This document shows positions 21,630 to 30,215 of a stretch of 32,225 nt of DNA, piece by piece; within the stretch, counting starts at the first letter, position 1; every line of letters starts with the position of its first letter. The position numbers were made by a program, and so were the translations under genes. The notes under the pieces were generated by a model. That model was not told where the DNA came from and searched no databases. It worked only from the letters and a program-made list of their open reading frames with translations. Source of the stretch: Brevundimonas sp. (GTDB lineage Bacteria > Pseudomonadota > Alphaproteobacteria > Caulobacterales > Caulobacteraceae); the NCBI RefSeq assembly GCF_030656255.1, contig NZ_JAUSOE010000101.1, forward strand, positions 1-32,225, given 5' to 3'.

Positions 21630-21726
21630 GATTTCAGACGATTCAAACAATTCAGACTGTGTTTTTTCCTGAACGCCGCCTTCGCGGATTTCAGACAATT
21701 CAGACGATTCAGACTCTCTTTTTTCG
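21630..21726. repeat. Two 40-bp direct repeats built of 9-bp TTCAGACRA iterations
   Basis: Copy A (21630-21669) and copy B (21687-21726) are 57 bp apart and differ at about six positions. Each contains three 9-bp units of the form TTCAGACRA/TTCAAACAA/TTCAGACTS, then a run of six T. Two GATTC sites (21640, 21706) fall within units, and a GAATC follows at 21738. Confidence 0.8.
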
Positions 21727-21788
21727 TCCCGACGTCTGAATCCGTCCCGGCAGGTGACGAACCGCCCTCCAGCCCCTACCTACAGGCC

Positions 21789-23219
21789 ATGACCGTTCAC
21801 GCCGCCCCGCCTCCCATCCTAGACGCCGCCGGCGTCGATACCGACGAAGCCCTGTCGATCCTGAAGACGGCCCTGGCCGGCGCCGACGACGGCGAGCTGT
21901 TCCTGGAACGGTCCGAGAGCGAGAGCCTGGTGTTCGACGACGGCCGGCTGAAGTCCGCCGCCTATGACGCCACCGAGGGCTTCGGCCTGCGGGTCGTGGC
22001 GGGCGAGACCGCCGGCTACGCCCACGCCAACGAGATCTCGGCCGCCGCCCTGCGCCGCGCCGCCGACAGCGCCGCTCTGGCGAAACAGGGTCACGCCGCC
22101 CGCGTCGCCGAGGGGCCGCGCGCCACCAATCAGCAGCTCTATGACGCGGTCGATCCCCTGGCCTCGCCGGCCTTCTCGGACAAGATCGCCCTGCTGGCCG
22201 AGATCGTCGCCTGGGCCCGCGCCCGCGACCCTCGCGTGGTCCAGGTCTCGGCCTCCCTGGTCGGCGAGCGCCGCGCCATCGAGATCCTGCGCGCCGACGA
22301 ACGGGTGGTGCGCGACGTCCGCCCCCTGGTCCGCCTGAACGTCTCCATCACCGTCGAACAGAACGGCAAGCGCGAGAGCGCCGGCGCCGGCGCCGGCGGC
22401 CGGGCCGGTTTCGAGGCCTGGGTCGCCCCCGAACGCTGGCAGGCCCAGGTGGACGAGGCCCTGCGTCAGGCCCTGGTCAATCTGGACGCCATTGACTGCC
22501 CGGCGGGCGAGATGGACGTGGTCCTGGGCGCCGGCTGGCCCGGCGTCCTGCTGCACGAGGCCATCGGCCACGGCTTCGAAGGCGACTTCCACCGCAAGGG
22601 CTCGTCCGTCTTCAACGGCATGATGGGGAAGCGGGTCGCCGCGCCCGGCGTCACCGTGGTCGACGACGGCTCCATCGCCGGGCGTCGCGGCTCCCTGTCG
22701 GTCGATGACGAGGGCACCCCGACCTCGCGCACCGTCCTGATCGAGGACGGGATCATGGTCGGCCTGATGCACGACCGGCTGTCGGCGCGTCAGCTGGGCG
22801 TGGCCGCCACCGGCAACGGCCGGCGCCAGTCCTTCGCCCACATGCCCATGCCCCGGATGACCAACACCTTCATGGAGGGCGGCAAGGATTCCAAGGCCGA
22901 CATGATCGCCAATACCAAGCGCGGCCTCTACGCCGCCAACTTCTCAGGCGGCCAGGTGGACATCACCAACGGCAAGTTCGTCTTCCAGTGCAACGAGGCC
23001 TATCTGATCGAGGATGGGGTGATCACCGCCCCGGTGCGCGGCGCCACCCTGATCGGCGACGGCGCCACGGCCCTGACCAAGATCCAGATGATCGGCGACG
23101 ACTTCGCCTTCGACCCCGGCGTCGGCGTCTGCGGCAAGGCCGGCCAGGGCGTGCCCGTCGGCATCGGCCAGCCCAGTCTCAAGATGGGCGGCCTGACCGT
23201 CGGCGGAACGGCGGTCTGA
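21789..23219 (+). CDS. tldD: Metalloprotease TldD
   Basis: A 476-aa TldD. With TldE (PmbA) it forms a metalloprotease that degrades unfolded peptides and processes microcin precursors and CcdA in E. coli. The zinc-binding motif is HEAIGH (256-261) followed by GFEGDFHRKGSSVF. Other landmarks are TEGFGLRVV, GTPTSRTVLIEDG, MTNTFMEGG and, near the end, GVCGKAGQGVPVGIGQP. The length equals that of typical TldD. The ATG at 21789 gives a normal start although no strong Shine-Dalgarno precedes it. No pmbA is in the window. The repeat-rich region upstream may carry its promoter. Confidence 0.96.
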   Translation: MTVHAAPPPILDAAGVDTDEALSILKTALAGADDGELFLERSESESLVFDDGRLKSAAYDATEGFGLRVVAGETAGYAHANEISAAALRRAADSAALAKQGHAARVAEGPRATNQQLYDAVDPLASPAFSDKIALLAEIVAWARARDPRVVQVSASLVGERRAIEILRADERVVRDVRPLVRLNVSITVEQNGKRESAGAGAGGRAGFEAWVAPERWQAQVDEALRQALVNLDAIDCPAGEMDVVLGAGWPGVLLHEAIGHGFEGDFHRKGSSVFNGMMGKRVAAPGVTVVDDGSIAGRRGSLSVDDEGTPTSRTVLIEDGIMVGLMHDRLSARQLGVAATGNGRRQSFAHMPMPRMTNTFMEGGKDSKADMIANTKRGLYAANFSGGQVDITNGKFVFQCNEAYLIEDGVITAPVRGATLIGDGATALTKIQMIGDDFAFDPGVGVCGKAGQGVPVGIGQPSLKMGGLTVGGTAV

Positions 23220-23279
23220 CGCGAAAGGAACCTTGGCCTTCGACGAAGTGTTTCCCCGCCACACTGGAGAGGAAACACC

Positions 23280-23597
23280 ATGCCCACCGAACGTACAGTC
23301 GAGCATCCCGACGGCCGGGTCGAACGCATCACCGAGAGCGACCCCGCCGCCCCCGCAGCCGCCCCCGTCATCGTCGAACGCCGTAGCGGCGGCGGCATCG
23401 GCGGCGTCGTCGCCCTGATCATCGGCCTGGCCCTGGTCGGGCTGATCGGCTGGTTCCTGATCAACATGAACCGCAACGACGCCGTCGAATCCAACGCCAT
23501 CGCCGGCGCCGCAGAAAGCGTCGGCGGCGCGGCCGAGAACATCGGCGACGCCGCCCGCGACGCCGTCCCGGACCGGCCGGCCGCCCCGGCCAACTAA
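23280..23597 (+). CDS. Small single-pass membrane protein of unknown function
   Basis: A 105-aa protein starting at an ATG preceded by GGAGAGGAA. The first 38 residues are polar with an Ala/Pro-rich stretch (EHPDGRVERITES, then PAAPAAAPVIVERR). One membrane helix lies at about 40-62 (GIGGVVALIIGLALVGLIGWFL). An Ala-rich tail with amphipathic repeats (AIAGAAESVGGAAENIGDAARDAV) follows, ending in PAAPAN. By charge the N-terminus should be cytoplasmic. It starts 60 bp after tldD on the same strand and may be in its operon. I know no function; low-complexity composition makes homology claims weak. Confidence 0.75.
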   Translation: MPTERTVEHPDGRVERITESDPAAPAAAPVIVERRSGGGIGGVVALIIGLALVGLIGWFLINMNRNDAVESNAIAGAAESVGGAAENIGDAARDAVPDRPAAPAN

Positions 23598-23601
23598 GGC
23601 G

Positions 23602-24555
23602 TCAAGGGGCCGCTTCCGCTGGGGGCGGCCCCTTCCAGTCCGGGCCGCTGATCTCGGCGCCCTGGGCCGCCAGCCGGTCCAGCGCTCCGCCGGGCTCGGC
23701 CAGCAAATGTAGCGGCGCCACAGCCAAAGTGACGCCGTTCTGGCCCAAGGCCGTCTCTAGCTCCTGGCGCCACCGCGCCCGCCACTGCGCCTCCGGTCCC
23801 GCCGCGCCCCACGGCCAACACAGGTTGATCGCCTTCTCCAGCGGCGCATCCAGCACCTCCTGAACCCTGCGCCGCCGCCAAGCGTCCGCCCGCGCCGCCG
23901 CGCTCTCAGGCCCCGCTTCCGCCGCCGCTATCGCCGCCACCAGGCAGAACTGATGAGCCTCGGGCGGGGTGCTGATCAGCATCTCGACCACGTCCGATCC
24001 ATGAAGCACGTCGATAGGCTCGATCGGTGTCTGGCGCCGCCGCGCTGAGGCTCGCACCACCTCAGCCGCAGCCCGACTGCGTCGCGCATAACCCGCGCGT
24101 TCCAGCAGATTGTCGGCGCTTAACAGAAGATTGGTGCGGCCCCCGCCCGGCTCCAACGCCAGAAACCGCGCATTCATCTCAGGCGACAAATAGTCGTTGG
24201 TGCGCTTGCCGTCCGGCAGGAAGGCGACGGTTCGGGCGCGCCACAGCAGGCGGCCGACGTCCGTGAAAGAGGCGCGCTTCGCCGGCGGGAACAGCACGCG
24301 ATCGGCCCGATCCGCAGCTGCCGACAGGGCTTCGCTGCGCCATTCCATATCTCTGGGCAGGCCTTCGACGGCGCCGACGAGGATCAAAGTGCTGTCGCCG
24401 TTGCGAACCTCCCATATCGGCGCCTCGATACGACGGGCGATGACGACGATGTCCTCGACCGGGTCCGCAGCCGTGGCCGCATCCTGAGCCGCCGCCAACT
24501 GCGCACCGCTACAGGCGAGTAACAGAGCTATGAGAATAGAAGAGGATCTGATCAT
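23602..24555 (-). CDS. TraB/GumN-family protein with signal peptide
   Basis: A 317-aa exported protein. The N-terminus (MIRSSSILIALLLACSGAQLAAAQ) is a signal peptide; the Cys inside it is not in a good lipobox, so it is probably soluble in the periplasm. The mature part opens with the TraB/GumN pattern: APIWEVRNGDSTLILVGAVEGLP, followed by ALSAAADRADRVLFPP, and closes with LGQNGVTLAVAPLHLLAEPGG. Usual family members show GTIH where this one has GAVE, so the putative metal/active-site residues are not conserved. ATG 24555 was chosen over a TTG 7 codons upstream. It is convergent with the small membrane protein (gap 4 bp) and divergent from the TonB receptor. Confidence 0.78.
   Translation of the reverse strand: MIRSSSILIALLLACSGAQLAAAQDAATAADPVEDIVVIARRIEAPIWEVRNGDSTLILVGAVEGLPRDMEWRSEALSAAADRADRVLFPPAKRASFTDVGRLLWRARTVAFLPDGKRTNDYLSPEMNARFLALEPGGGRTNLLLSADNLLERAGYARRSRAAAEVVRASARRRQTPIEPIDVLHGSDVVEMLISTPPEAHQFCLVAAIAAAEAGPESAAARADAWRRRRVQEVLDAPLEKAINLCWPWGAAGPEAQWRARWRQELETALGQNGVTLAVAPLHLLAEPGGALDRLAAQGAEISGPDWKGPPPAEAAP
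23604..23634 (+). terminator. Possible hairpin terminator after the small membrane protein gene
   Basis: AAGGGGCCGC and GCGGCCCCTT form a 10-bp stem with an 11-nt loop, but only TTCC follows. It lies within the last codons of the convergent TraB-like gene. Confidence 0.45.
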
Positions 24556-24577
24556 TACTCTGACGTAGTACAACATC

Positions 24578-24606
24578 TTGCCGTTTCTTAATGAAATCCC
24601 GGTAAT
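24578..24606 (+). promoter_or_regulatory. Possible sigma70 promoter of the TonB receptor
   Basis: TTGCCG (24578-24583) and GGTAAT (24601-24606) are separated by 17 bp in a locally AT-rich stretch, about 95 bp before the start codon. No Fur-like or riboswitch structure was recognised between it and the gene. Confidence 0.4.
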
Positions 24607-24700
24607 TCTGTCGCCGATTTAATCCACCTTTCGGCCTTGTAACTGGAGATGAACGCGACAGATCGGCACACCTCTCGCCAACGAACCGAGGGGAAGACCG

Positions 24701-26773
24701 ATGACAAAGACACTTCTGCTGGCCAGCACCGCCCTGCTGCTTTCCGCCGTGAGCGCCCACGCCGTCGATGCGCCGCAGGTGGCCCAGGCGCCCGTGCCGA
24801 CCGGCCCGACCAGTCAGGCGCCCCTGGCCGACGCGGCCCAGCGCGGCGTGCTGATCTTCGCGCCCGAGTTCTTCCTCGCCCAGCGGCCCAATACCGCGCT
24901 CGACATGGTCAACCGGGTGCCCGGCTTCGAGCTGGACGACGGCACCGGCGCACGCGGCTTCGAAGGCGCGGTCGGCAATGTGATGATCAACAACGCCCGC
25001 CCGGCCTCCAAGAACGACGCCGGCTCGAACGTCCTCAGCCGCACACCGGCCCGCCAGGTCGAACGGATCGAACTGATCCGCGGCGGCGCGCCCGGCGTCG
25101 ACATGCAGGGCTTCTCGGTGGTGGTGAATGTCATCCTCAAGAAGGAGGCCAGCCGTCAGTCGATCCTGACCTGGAACACCACCCAGTTCGAGGGATCCGG
25201 TCAGGACCTCTACGGCGGCAGCTATCAGTTCACGGCCCGCGACGGCGACCGCAGCTGGGGCGTCACCCTGTCCGACGGGATCAGCACCAGCGACTCCAAC
25301 GGTCCGGGCCGCCTGATCCGACGAGACGCCTCGGGCAATGTGCTGCGCGACGAGGTCACCGACAATGACGGCTACGGCGGCGGGAACTCGATCCGCGGCG
25401 TCTATGCCGGGCCGCTCGCAGGCGGCAAGGTCGACCTGACCGCCCGGTACGGAATCAACGACTGGCAGGGGTACAACACCAGCCAATCCGCCACCGCCTT
25501 CCGCGAGAGCCTCGACAGCGAGGACGAGAAGAGCGGCGAGTTCGGCGTCACGTGGGAACGGCCCCTCAACGACCGCTTCAAGCTGGAGACCCGGCTGATG
25601 CACGAGTTCGGCAGCTGGGACGGGGTCTCGACCTACAACGTCCTGAACAACGGCGTGGACGCCCCCGAACAGATCTTCGCCTATTCCGGCGAAAGCTCCG
25701 AAACCATCCTGCGCGCCCTGGTGCGCCACGAGCGGTCGCCGAAACTGACCATCGAGACCGGCGGCGAGGTCGCCTACAACATGCGCCAGACCGATCAGGC
25801 CTATAGCGAGGGCGGCGTGCCGGTGTTCCTGCCCAGCGCCTCGGTCAAGGTCGAGGAGACGCGCGGCGAGGCATTCTCAAAGGGCACATGGCGACTGCAC
25901 CCGGACCTGACGCTGGAGGCCGGCCTGCGGCTGGAAGCCTCGACCATCAGCCAATCCGGCGACGCCAACCAGGAGAAGAGCTTCTTCTTCGCCAAGCCGC
26001 GTTTCATGGCCACCTGGACGCCGATGCCGAACAACCAGTTGCGGTTCCGCTTCGAGCGCGAACTGGGCCAGCTGGACTTCTCCGACTTCGCCGCCTCGGC
26101 CGACCTGGATGAGGAGAACGTCTATGGCGGCAATGTCGATCTGGAGCCGGAGCAGCGCTGGATATCGGAACTGACCTACGAGCGCCGTTTCTGGGGCGAG
26201 GGCGTCGTCTCCATCGGCTATCGCCACGACGAAATCATCGACGCCATCGACCGCATCCCCTTGGCCGACGGCCTGTCGGCGGTCGGCAATATCGGCGAGG
26301 GCACGCTGGACCGGCTGTCGCTGAACGTGACCCTGCCGCTGGACAAGCTGGGCATTTCGGGCGCCCGCTTCACCTTCTCGAACAACTGGAACAAGACCGC
26401 CGTCACCGACCCGACCACGGGCGAAGAGCGGCCCATATCGGGTGTCCGCGCCACCCAGGCCAATATCGGCGTCGAACAGGACATCACGCGCTGGAAGCTG
26501 CAGTGGGGCGTGAACTGGCTGCCCTATCTGGGCCAACCGACCTATTCGCCGGATCAGGTCTCGAAATGGCGCGGCACGGACTATTTCGAGATGTTCGCCG
26601 AGTACAAGCCGACCCCGACACTGGCCATCCGCGCCCAGCTGAACCTTTGGGACGATTTCACCAACCGTCGCACGGTCTTCGCCGACCGCGACACCCGGGC
26701 GGTGGCCTATGTGGAGGACAGCACATACGATCCCCGTACCTTTGTGTCGATCCGGGTCCGCAAGACCTTCTGA
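24701..26773 (+). CDS. TonB-dependent outer-membrane receptor
   Basis: A 690-aa outer-membrane beta-barrel importing an unknown ligand with energy from TonB. Signal peptide 1-21 ends SAHA. The plug domain follows: NTALDMVNRVPGFELDDGTGARGF, then VMINNARPASKND and ARQVERIELIRGG, the typical plug ending. The barrel has many amphipathic strands such as LTARYGIND and GGNVDLEPEQRWISELTYERRFW, and ends with RVRKTF, the terminal Phe needed for barrel assembly. The start is clear, with GAGGGGAAG upstream. No TonB, siderophore or sugar gene is adjacent; in Caulobacterales such receptors often take up carbohydrates or other plant material, so iron is not assumed. A strong terminator follows. Confidence 0.93.
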   Translation: MTKTLLLASTALLLSAVSAHAVDAPQVAQAPVPTGPTSQAPLADAAQRGVLIFAPEFFLAQRPNTALDMVNRVPGFELDDGTGARGFEGAVGNVMINNARPASKNDAGSNVLSRTPARQVERIELIRGGAPGVDMQGFSVVVNVILKKEASRQSILTWNTTQFEGSGQDLYGGSYQFTARDGDRSWGVTLSDGISTSDSNGPGRLIRRDASGNVLRDEVTDNDGYGGGNSIRGVYAGPLAGGKVDLTARYGINDWQGYNTSQSATAFRESLDSEDEKSGEFGVTWERPLNDRFKLETRLMHEFGSWDGVSTYNVLNNGVDAPEQIFAYSGESSETILRALVRHERSPKLTIETGGEVAYNMRQTDQAYSEGGVPVFLPSASVKVEETRGEAFSKGTWRLHPDLTLEAGLRLEASTISQSGDANQEKSFFFAKPRFMATWTPMPNNQLRFRFERELGQLDFSDFAASADLDEENVYGGNVDLEPEQRWISELTYERRFWGEGVVSIGYRHDEIIDAIDRIPLADGLSAVGNIGEGTLDRLSLNVTLPLDKLGISGARFTFSNNWNKTAVTDPTTGEERPISGVRATQANIGVEQDITRWKLQWGVNWLPYLGQPTYSPDQVSKWRGTDYFEMFAEYKPTPTLAIRAQLNLWDDFTNRRTVFADRDTRAVAYVEDSTYDPRTFVSIRVRKTF

Positions 26774-26793
26774 GGCGGGTCAGGCCCAATCTG

Positions 26794-26826
26794 AAAAAGG
26801 CGGCGTCCGCGAGGACGCCGCCTTTC
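26794..26826 (+). terminator. Intrinsic terminator of the TonB receptor gene
   Basis: AAAGGCGGCGTCC and GGACGCCGCCTTT form a perfect 13-bp stem with a GCGA tetraloop, preceded by A's and ending in TTTCTC. It may serve both strands, as the POT gene ends just beyond it. Confidence 0.9.
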
Positions 26827-26845
26827 TCATGTCGATCCTTGAAGA

Positions 26846-28777
26846 TCAGCCGACGGTGGAGGTTCGCGGCGCAGCGATATTGCCATCTTCTTGGCCTCGA
26901 TCGCTCAACGTCGGGCCGGGATGACCGTCGCCGTCGTTAGCCCCATGCGACCAGCCCTTGATGAAGAAACTGATCACGATGAAGGCGACGCCGATGCCCA
27001 TGCCCCAGAGCCCCAGCATGCTGAACACCTCCAGCGAGGTGCGCAGGGCCAGAGCGGGGTTCAGCACCTGTCCGCCGACGGTCTCCGTGCCCGCCAGGCC
27101 GGCGATCCAGCCGCCGACGTATTGGGCGATAGAGCTGGCCAGGAACCAGACCGCCATCATGAAGCTGACCACCTTGGCCATCGACAGTTTGGTGATCTCC
27201 GACAGGCCGACCGGCGACAGGAACAGTTCGCCCGTCGTGTGGAACAGATAGAGCAGGCCCAGCAGCAGCAACGGCATCTGGAAGGCCGAGTCGGCCATGC
27301 CTGCGCCCCACACCACGATCATGAAGCCCAGACCGACCTGAAGCAGGCCCAGGCCGAACTTCATCGTCGGATTGGGGTCCAGCTTGCGCTTGGCCAGGAA
27401 GGCCCAGAGCGCGGCCATGATGGGCGCGAAGATCAGGATGAAGCCCGCATTGAACGACTGGGTCTGGGCGGCGGTGATCGTCGCGTCGATCCAGAAACCG
27501 CTCGGCGTGATGCCGGCGGCGGCCAATTGGGCCGGGGTTCCGACCGTGACCCCGAGGAACTGGAAGGCCTGCGGCGTGATGCTCAGGTCCACGTTGCGAT
27601 CGGCGAACAGGTTCAGCGACGTGCCGGCCTGTTCGAACAAGGTGAAGAAGACCACCGATCCGAAGATCAGGACCATCGCCAGCATCATCCGCTCGCGCTG
27701 GGCCTTGCTCTCGCAGACCTTGACGATCACGTAGAGGATGAACAGCAGCGAGGCGACCGTCGCGGCGCCCAGGACCCAGCCGACCAGGGCGTTGCGCTGG
27801 ACCATGAACCAGACGACGCCGACGCCCAGGGTGCTAAGCAGATAGATCGACCATTCGCGGTTGATCGGTCCCAGCAAAGGCTTCTTCAGATCAGCGTCGG
27901 CCGGCGGCTCGCCCTTGCCTTGCAGCAGCGGCTTGCCGAGCATGAAGACGACCCAACCCAGCGCCATGCCGATGCCCGCTAGGCCGAAGCCGGCCCACCA
28001 GCCGACGGTCTGCCCGAGAAGGCCGCACAGCACGGCGGCCCAGAAGGCCCCCAGATTGATGCCGTAGTAGTAGAGGGTGAAGCCGGAATCCCGGCGCGGA
28101 TCGCCCTGCGGATAGAGCTGTCCGACGATGGTCGAGATGTTCGGCTTCAGGAAGCCGACGCCCATGATGATCAGCGAGATCGCCAGGTAGAAGACGTTCA
28201 CCCCCGCCATGTCGCGGGTGGCCTCGATCTTGTAATCGGCGGTCGGGATGACGGCCGGCAGAGTCGAAGTCGCGGGCAGGCCCTGAATGGCGATGCCGTT
28301 TTCGGCGGGTTCGAACTTGTACTTCTGACCGTCGATGACGATCGCAACGTCTCGGGCTGCGCCACGGCCTTCGGCGTCGATCTGATAGGTCTGACCGGCA
28401 TAAGTCAGGGTTTCGGTCGCGGGGCGTCCCTCGAAGGCCATCATGCCGTGACCAGCGACCAGCAGCAGAGCGCCGAAGGCTACGGCCTTGCGCGTGCCGA
28501 TGAAGCGGTCGGCCATGATGCCGCCCAGCAAAGGCAGAAGATACACCAGCGAGGTGTAGGAGCCGTAGGTCGACCCTGCCATCGAGTCGTCGAACAGGAA
28601 GTGCTGCGTCAGGAAGAAGATCAGGATGCCCCGCATGCCGTAGTAGGAGAAACGCTCCCACATCTCGGCGAAGAACAGGATGATCAGTCCTCGCGGATGG
28701 TGTTTGAGGATCTGCATCAGCACCGGCACGCCGGTGGCGAAGGTGATGATCAGTCCAAGGGCGACGACGATGTTCAT
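26846..28777 (-). CDS. POT-family proton-coupled peptide transporter with periplasmic insert
   Basis: A 643-aa inner-membrane symporter of the POT/PTR2 family, importing di- and tripeptides with protons. The signature EMWERFSYYGMRGIL carries ExxERFxYY (38-46), with GGIMADRFIGTRKAV as the next conserved loop and GFLKPNISTIVGQLY after TM4. Two departures from a minimal POT are visible. First, residues 2-20 form an extra hydrophobic helix before the usual first one. Second, about 75 residues (115-192, polar, with repeated Tyr-rich strands such as LTYAGQTYQI and QKYKFEP) are inserted between TM3 and TM4, which should be outside the membrane. The ATG at 28777 has a GGGGGGA site. A polar tail of about 40 residues ends the protein. 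Confidence 0.92.
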   Translation of the reverse strand: MNIVVALGLIITFATGVPVLMQILKHHPRGLIILFFAEMWERFSYYGMRGILIFFLTQHFLFDDSMAGSTYGSYTSLVYLLPLLGGIMADRFIGTRKAVAFGALLLVAGHGMMAFEGRPATETLTYAGQTYQIDAEGRGAARDVAIVIDGQKYKFEPAENGIAIQGLPATSTLPAVIPTADYKIEATRDMAGVNVFYLAISLIIMGVGFLKPNISTIVGQLYPQGDPRRDSGFTLYYYGINLGAFWAAVLCGLLGQTVGWWAGFGLAGIGMALGWVVFMLGKPLLQGKGEPPADADLKKPLLGPINREWSIYLLSTLGVGVVWFMVQRNALVGWVLGAATVASLLFILYVIVKVCESKAQRERMMLAMVLIFGSVVFFTLFEQAGTSLNLFADRNVDLSITPQAFQFLGVTVGTPAQLAAAGITPSGFWIDATITAAQTQSFNAGFILIFAPIMAALWAFLAKRKLDPNPTMKFGLGLLQVGLGFMIVVWGAGMADSAFQMPLLLLGLLYLFHTTGELFLSPVGLSEITKLSMAKVVSFMMAVWFLASSIAQYVGGWIAGLAGTETVGGQVLNPALALRTSLEVFSMLGLWGMGIGVAFIVISFFIKGWSHGANDGDGHPGPTLSDRGQEDGNIAAPRTSTVG

Positions 28778-29038
28778 GCTCGCGTCCCCCCATTCGTATG
28801 CAGGCGTCGCGTAAGTCGCGCTGTCCCCAAGTCCGTCGCTGTCAACGGCTTACTCCCAACTGCCGCGCCGCAACTGGGCGCGCGAAAGGCGCATACCCAG
28901 CACAGCGGGCAAATGCGAACAAGTGTTAAGGCTGTCGCGCCCCCTCCCTTCGCTGTCCCATGAGGTCCGCTTTGGCGCGACCCCTGCACTGTGCGCCCTC
29001 AAGCAGCAGTCCCGGTTTCATTATGGGAGGGAGCGCCG

Positions 29039-30187
29039 ATGTCCGTGCGACCGATCCGCAGATCCGACTACGAAACCCTGAACCGGCTGCATCGTCAGGT
29101 CGGTTGGCCGGAGCGGTCGCAGGCGGGGTGGCGCTGGCTGGAGGACAATCCGGCGCGACGCGACATCGACGCGCCCTTCGGCTGGGTCGTCGCCGATCGG
29201 CAGGACGAACCGGTCGCCATGCTGGGCAATCTGATCCAGCGATTCCGCAAGAACGAGAGACGCCTCTACGCGGCGACGGGCTTCTCCATCATCGTGCCGC
29301 CGGAACGCACCGGCGCCAGCCGCTATCTGATCAAGGCGATCCTGGCTCAGCCCAACCTGTTCGCCTGCTACACGCTGAACGCCAATCCCCGCGCGGCGCC
29401 GCTCTATCGGCTGTTCGGCCTCAAGCCCGGGCCGACCGAGACCCACGCCCTGAAACTGTCCTGGATGGTGGATCCGCTGACCTGTCTGAAAGGCCGTCTG
29501 CTGCGGCGTCTGCTGGGCGGGATTTCGGCGGAGCAGGCCCGACGTCTGGGCGAGCCGCTGATGAATGCGCGCCTGTTCCAGCCTCGGCGCCTGAAACTGC
29601 CGGACGGTGTCGTCGTGCTGCGCGATGTCGGGGAAAACTCGCCCTATGCCGACTTCTGGCGCGCGCTGACGGCCGAGGGGCGGCTGCTGGCGGACCGGGG
29701 GCCGGAGATCATGGCGTGGCGCCTGTCCGACCCGGACCAGACCTTGCCGCCCATAATGCTGGGGCGGGTGCGCGACGGCCGACTGGTCGGCACGGCGACG
29801 GCGATGATGACCAAGACCAGCCTGATTGAGCCGCCGTGTCTCGACATCATCGACCTGACGGCGCTGAAAGCGGCCCCCGAAGCGATCGAAGTCCTGGCGG
29901 GCGCCCTGATCGACAATGCGCGGGCGCTGGGCGCGGCCAAGGTGCGGTTGCAGGTGACCAATCCGGACATTCTGGACCAGCTCGGCGCCCTGACGCCCAA
30001 GGCGCGGCGCGAAGGCGGTTGGGGCCATTGTCACGCGCGCGTCGATGATCCGGTCCTGGCCGAAACCTGGGCGCCGACGCCGTTCGACGGCGACTACGCC
30101 GTCTGCGCCCGCGCCGTACCTGCGCCTCGCGCCCGGCGCGCGCCGGTCCGCGCCTCAGCGGTTCAGGGGCAGGCGTGGAAGGCCTGA
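29039..30187 (+). CDS. GNAT-like protein of unknown substrate
   Basis: A 382-aa soluble protein. The start is ATG 29039 with an ideal GGGAGGG ribosome site. The N-terminal 140 residues look like an acyltransferase (GNAT) fold: VRPIRRSDYETLNRLHRQ, WVVADRQDEPVAMLGNL, a TGFSIIVPPERTGASRYLI segment at the acyl-CoA loop position, and ANPRAAPLYRLFGLKPG at the usual C-terminal strand. The second half (from about 215) repeats a similar theme (GRVRDGRLVGTATAMMTKT, LIDNARALGAAKVRLQVTNP), so it may be a double-domain protein. The classical acetyl-CoA signature is not clean, so the class is probable and the substrate unknown. It is divergent from the POT gene. Confidence 0.65.
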   Translation: MSVRPIRRSDYETLNRLHRQVGWPERSQAGWRWLEDNPARRDIDAPFGWVVADRQDEPVAMLGNLIQRFRKNERRLYAATGFSIIVPPERTGASRYLIKAILAQPNLFACYTLNANPRAAPLYRLFGLKPGPTETHALKLSWMVDPLTCLKGRLLRRLLGGISAEQARRLGEPLMNARLFQPRRLKLPDGVVVLRDVGENSPYADFWRALTAEGRLLADRGPEIMAWRLSDPDQTLPPIMLGRVRDGRLVGTATAMMTKTSLIEPPCLDIIDLTALKAAPEAIEVLAGALIDNARALGAAKVRLQVTNPDILDQLGALTPKARREGGWGHCHARVDDPVLAETWAPTPFDGDYAVCARAVPAPRARRAPVRASAVQGQAWKA

Positions 30188-30215
30188 CAGCGCCGGACCG
30201 GCGGTGGATTCGGCC

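Larger units (their letters stand above)
21320..21788. other. Gene-free region between ppk2 and tldD
   Basis: This 469-bp gap holds the inverted-repeat element (21331-21499), then about 130 bp of unremarkable DNA, then the two 40-bp repeats made of 9-bp iterations (21630-21726). An inverted copy of the core (ACGTCTGAAT) lies at 21732-21741. I see no convincing gene on either strand and no good ribosome site directly before tldD. Confidence 0.6.

Noticed and set aside
21630-21726. CRISPR array
   Set aside because: Only two long units, made of short 9-bp iterations, with no separate unique spacers and no cas genes.
21630-21726. Plasmid-type replication origin because of the iterons
   Set aside because: No rep gene, DnaA-box cluster or AT-rich unwinding region is next to it, and the surroundings are chromosomal housekeeping genes.
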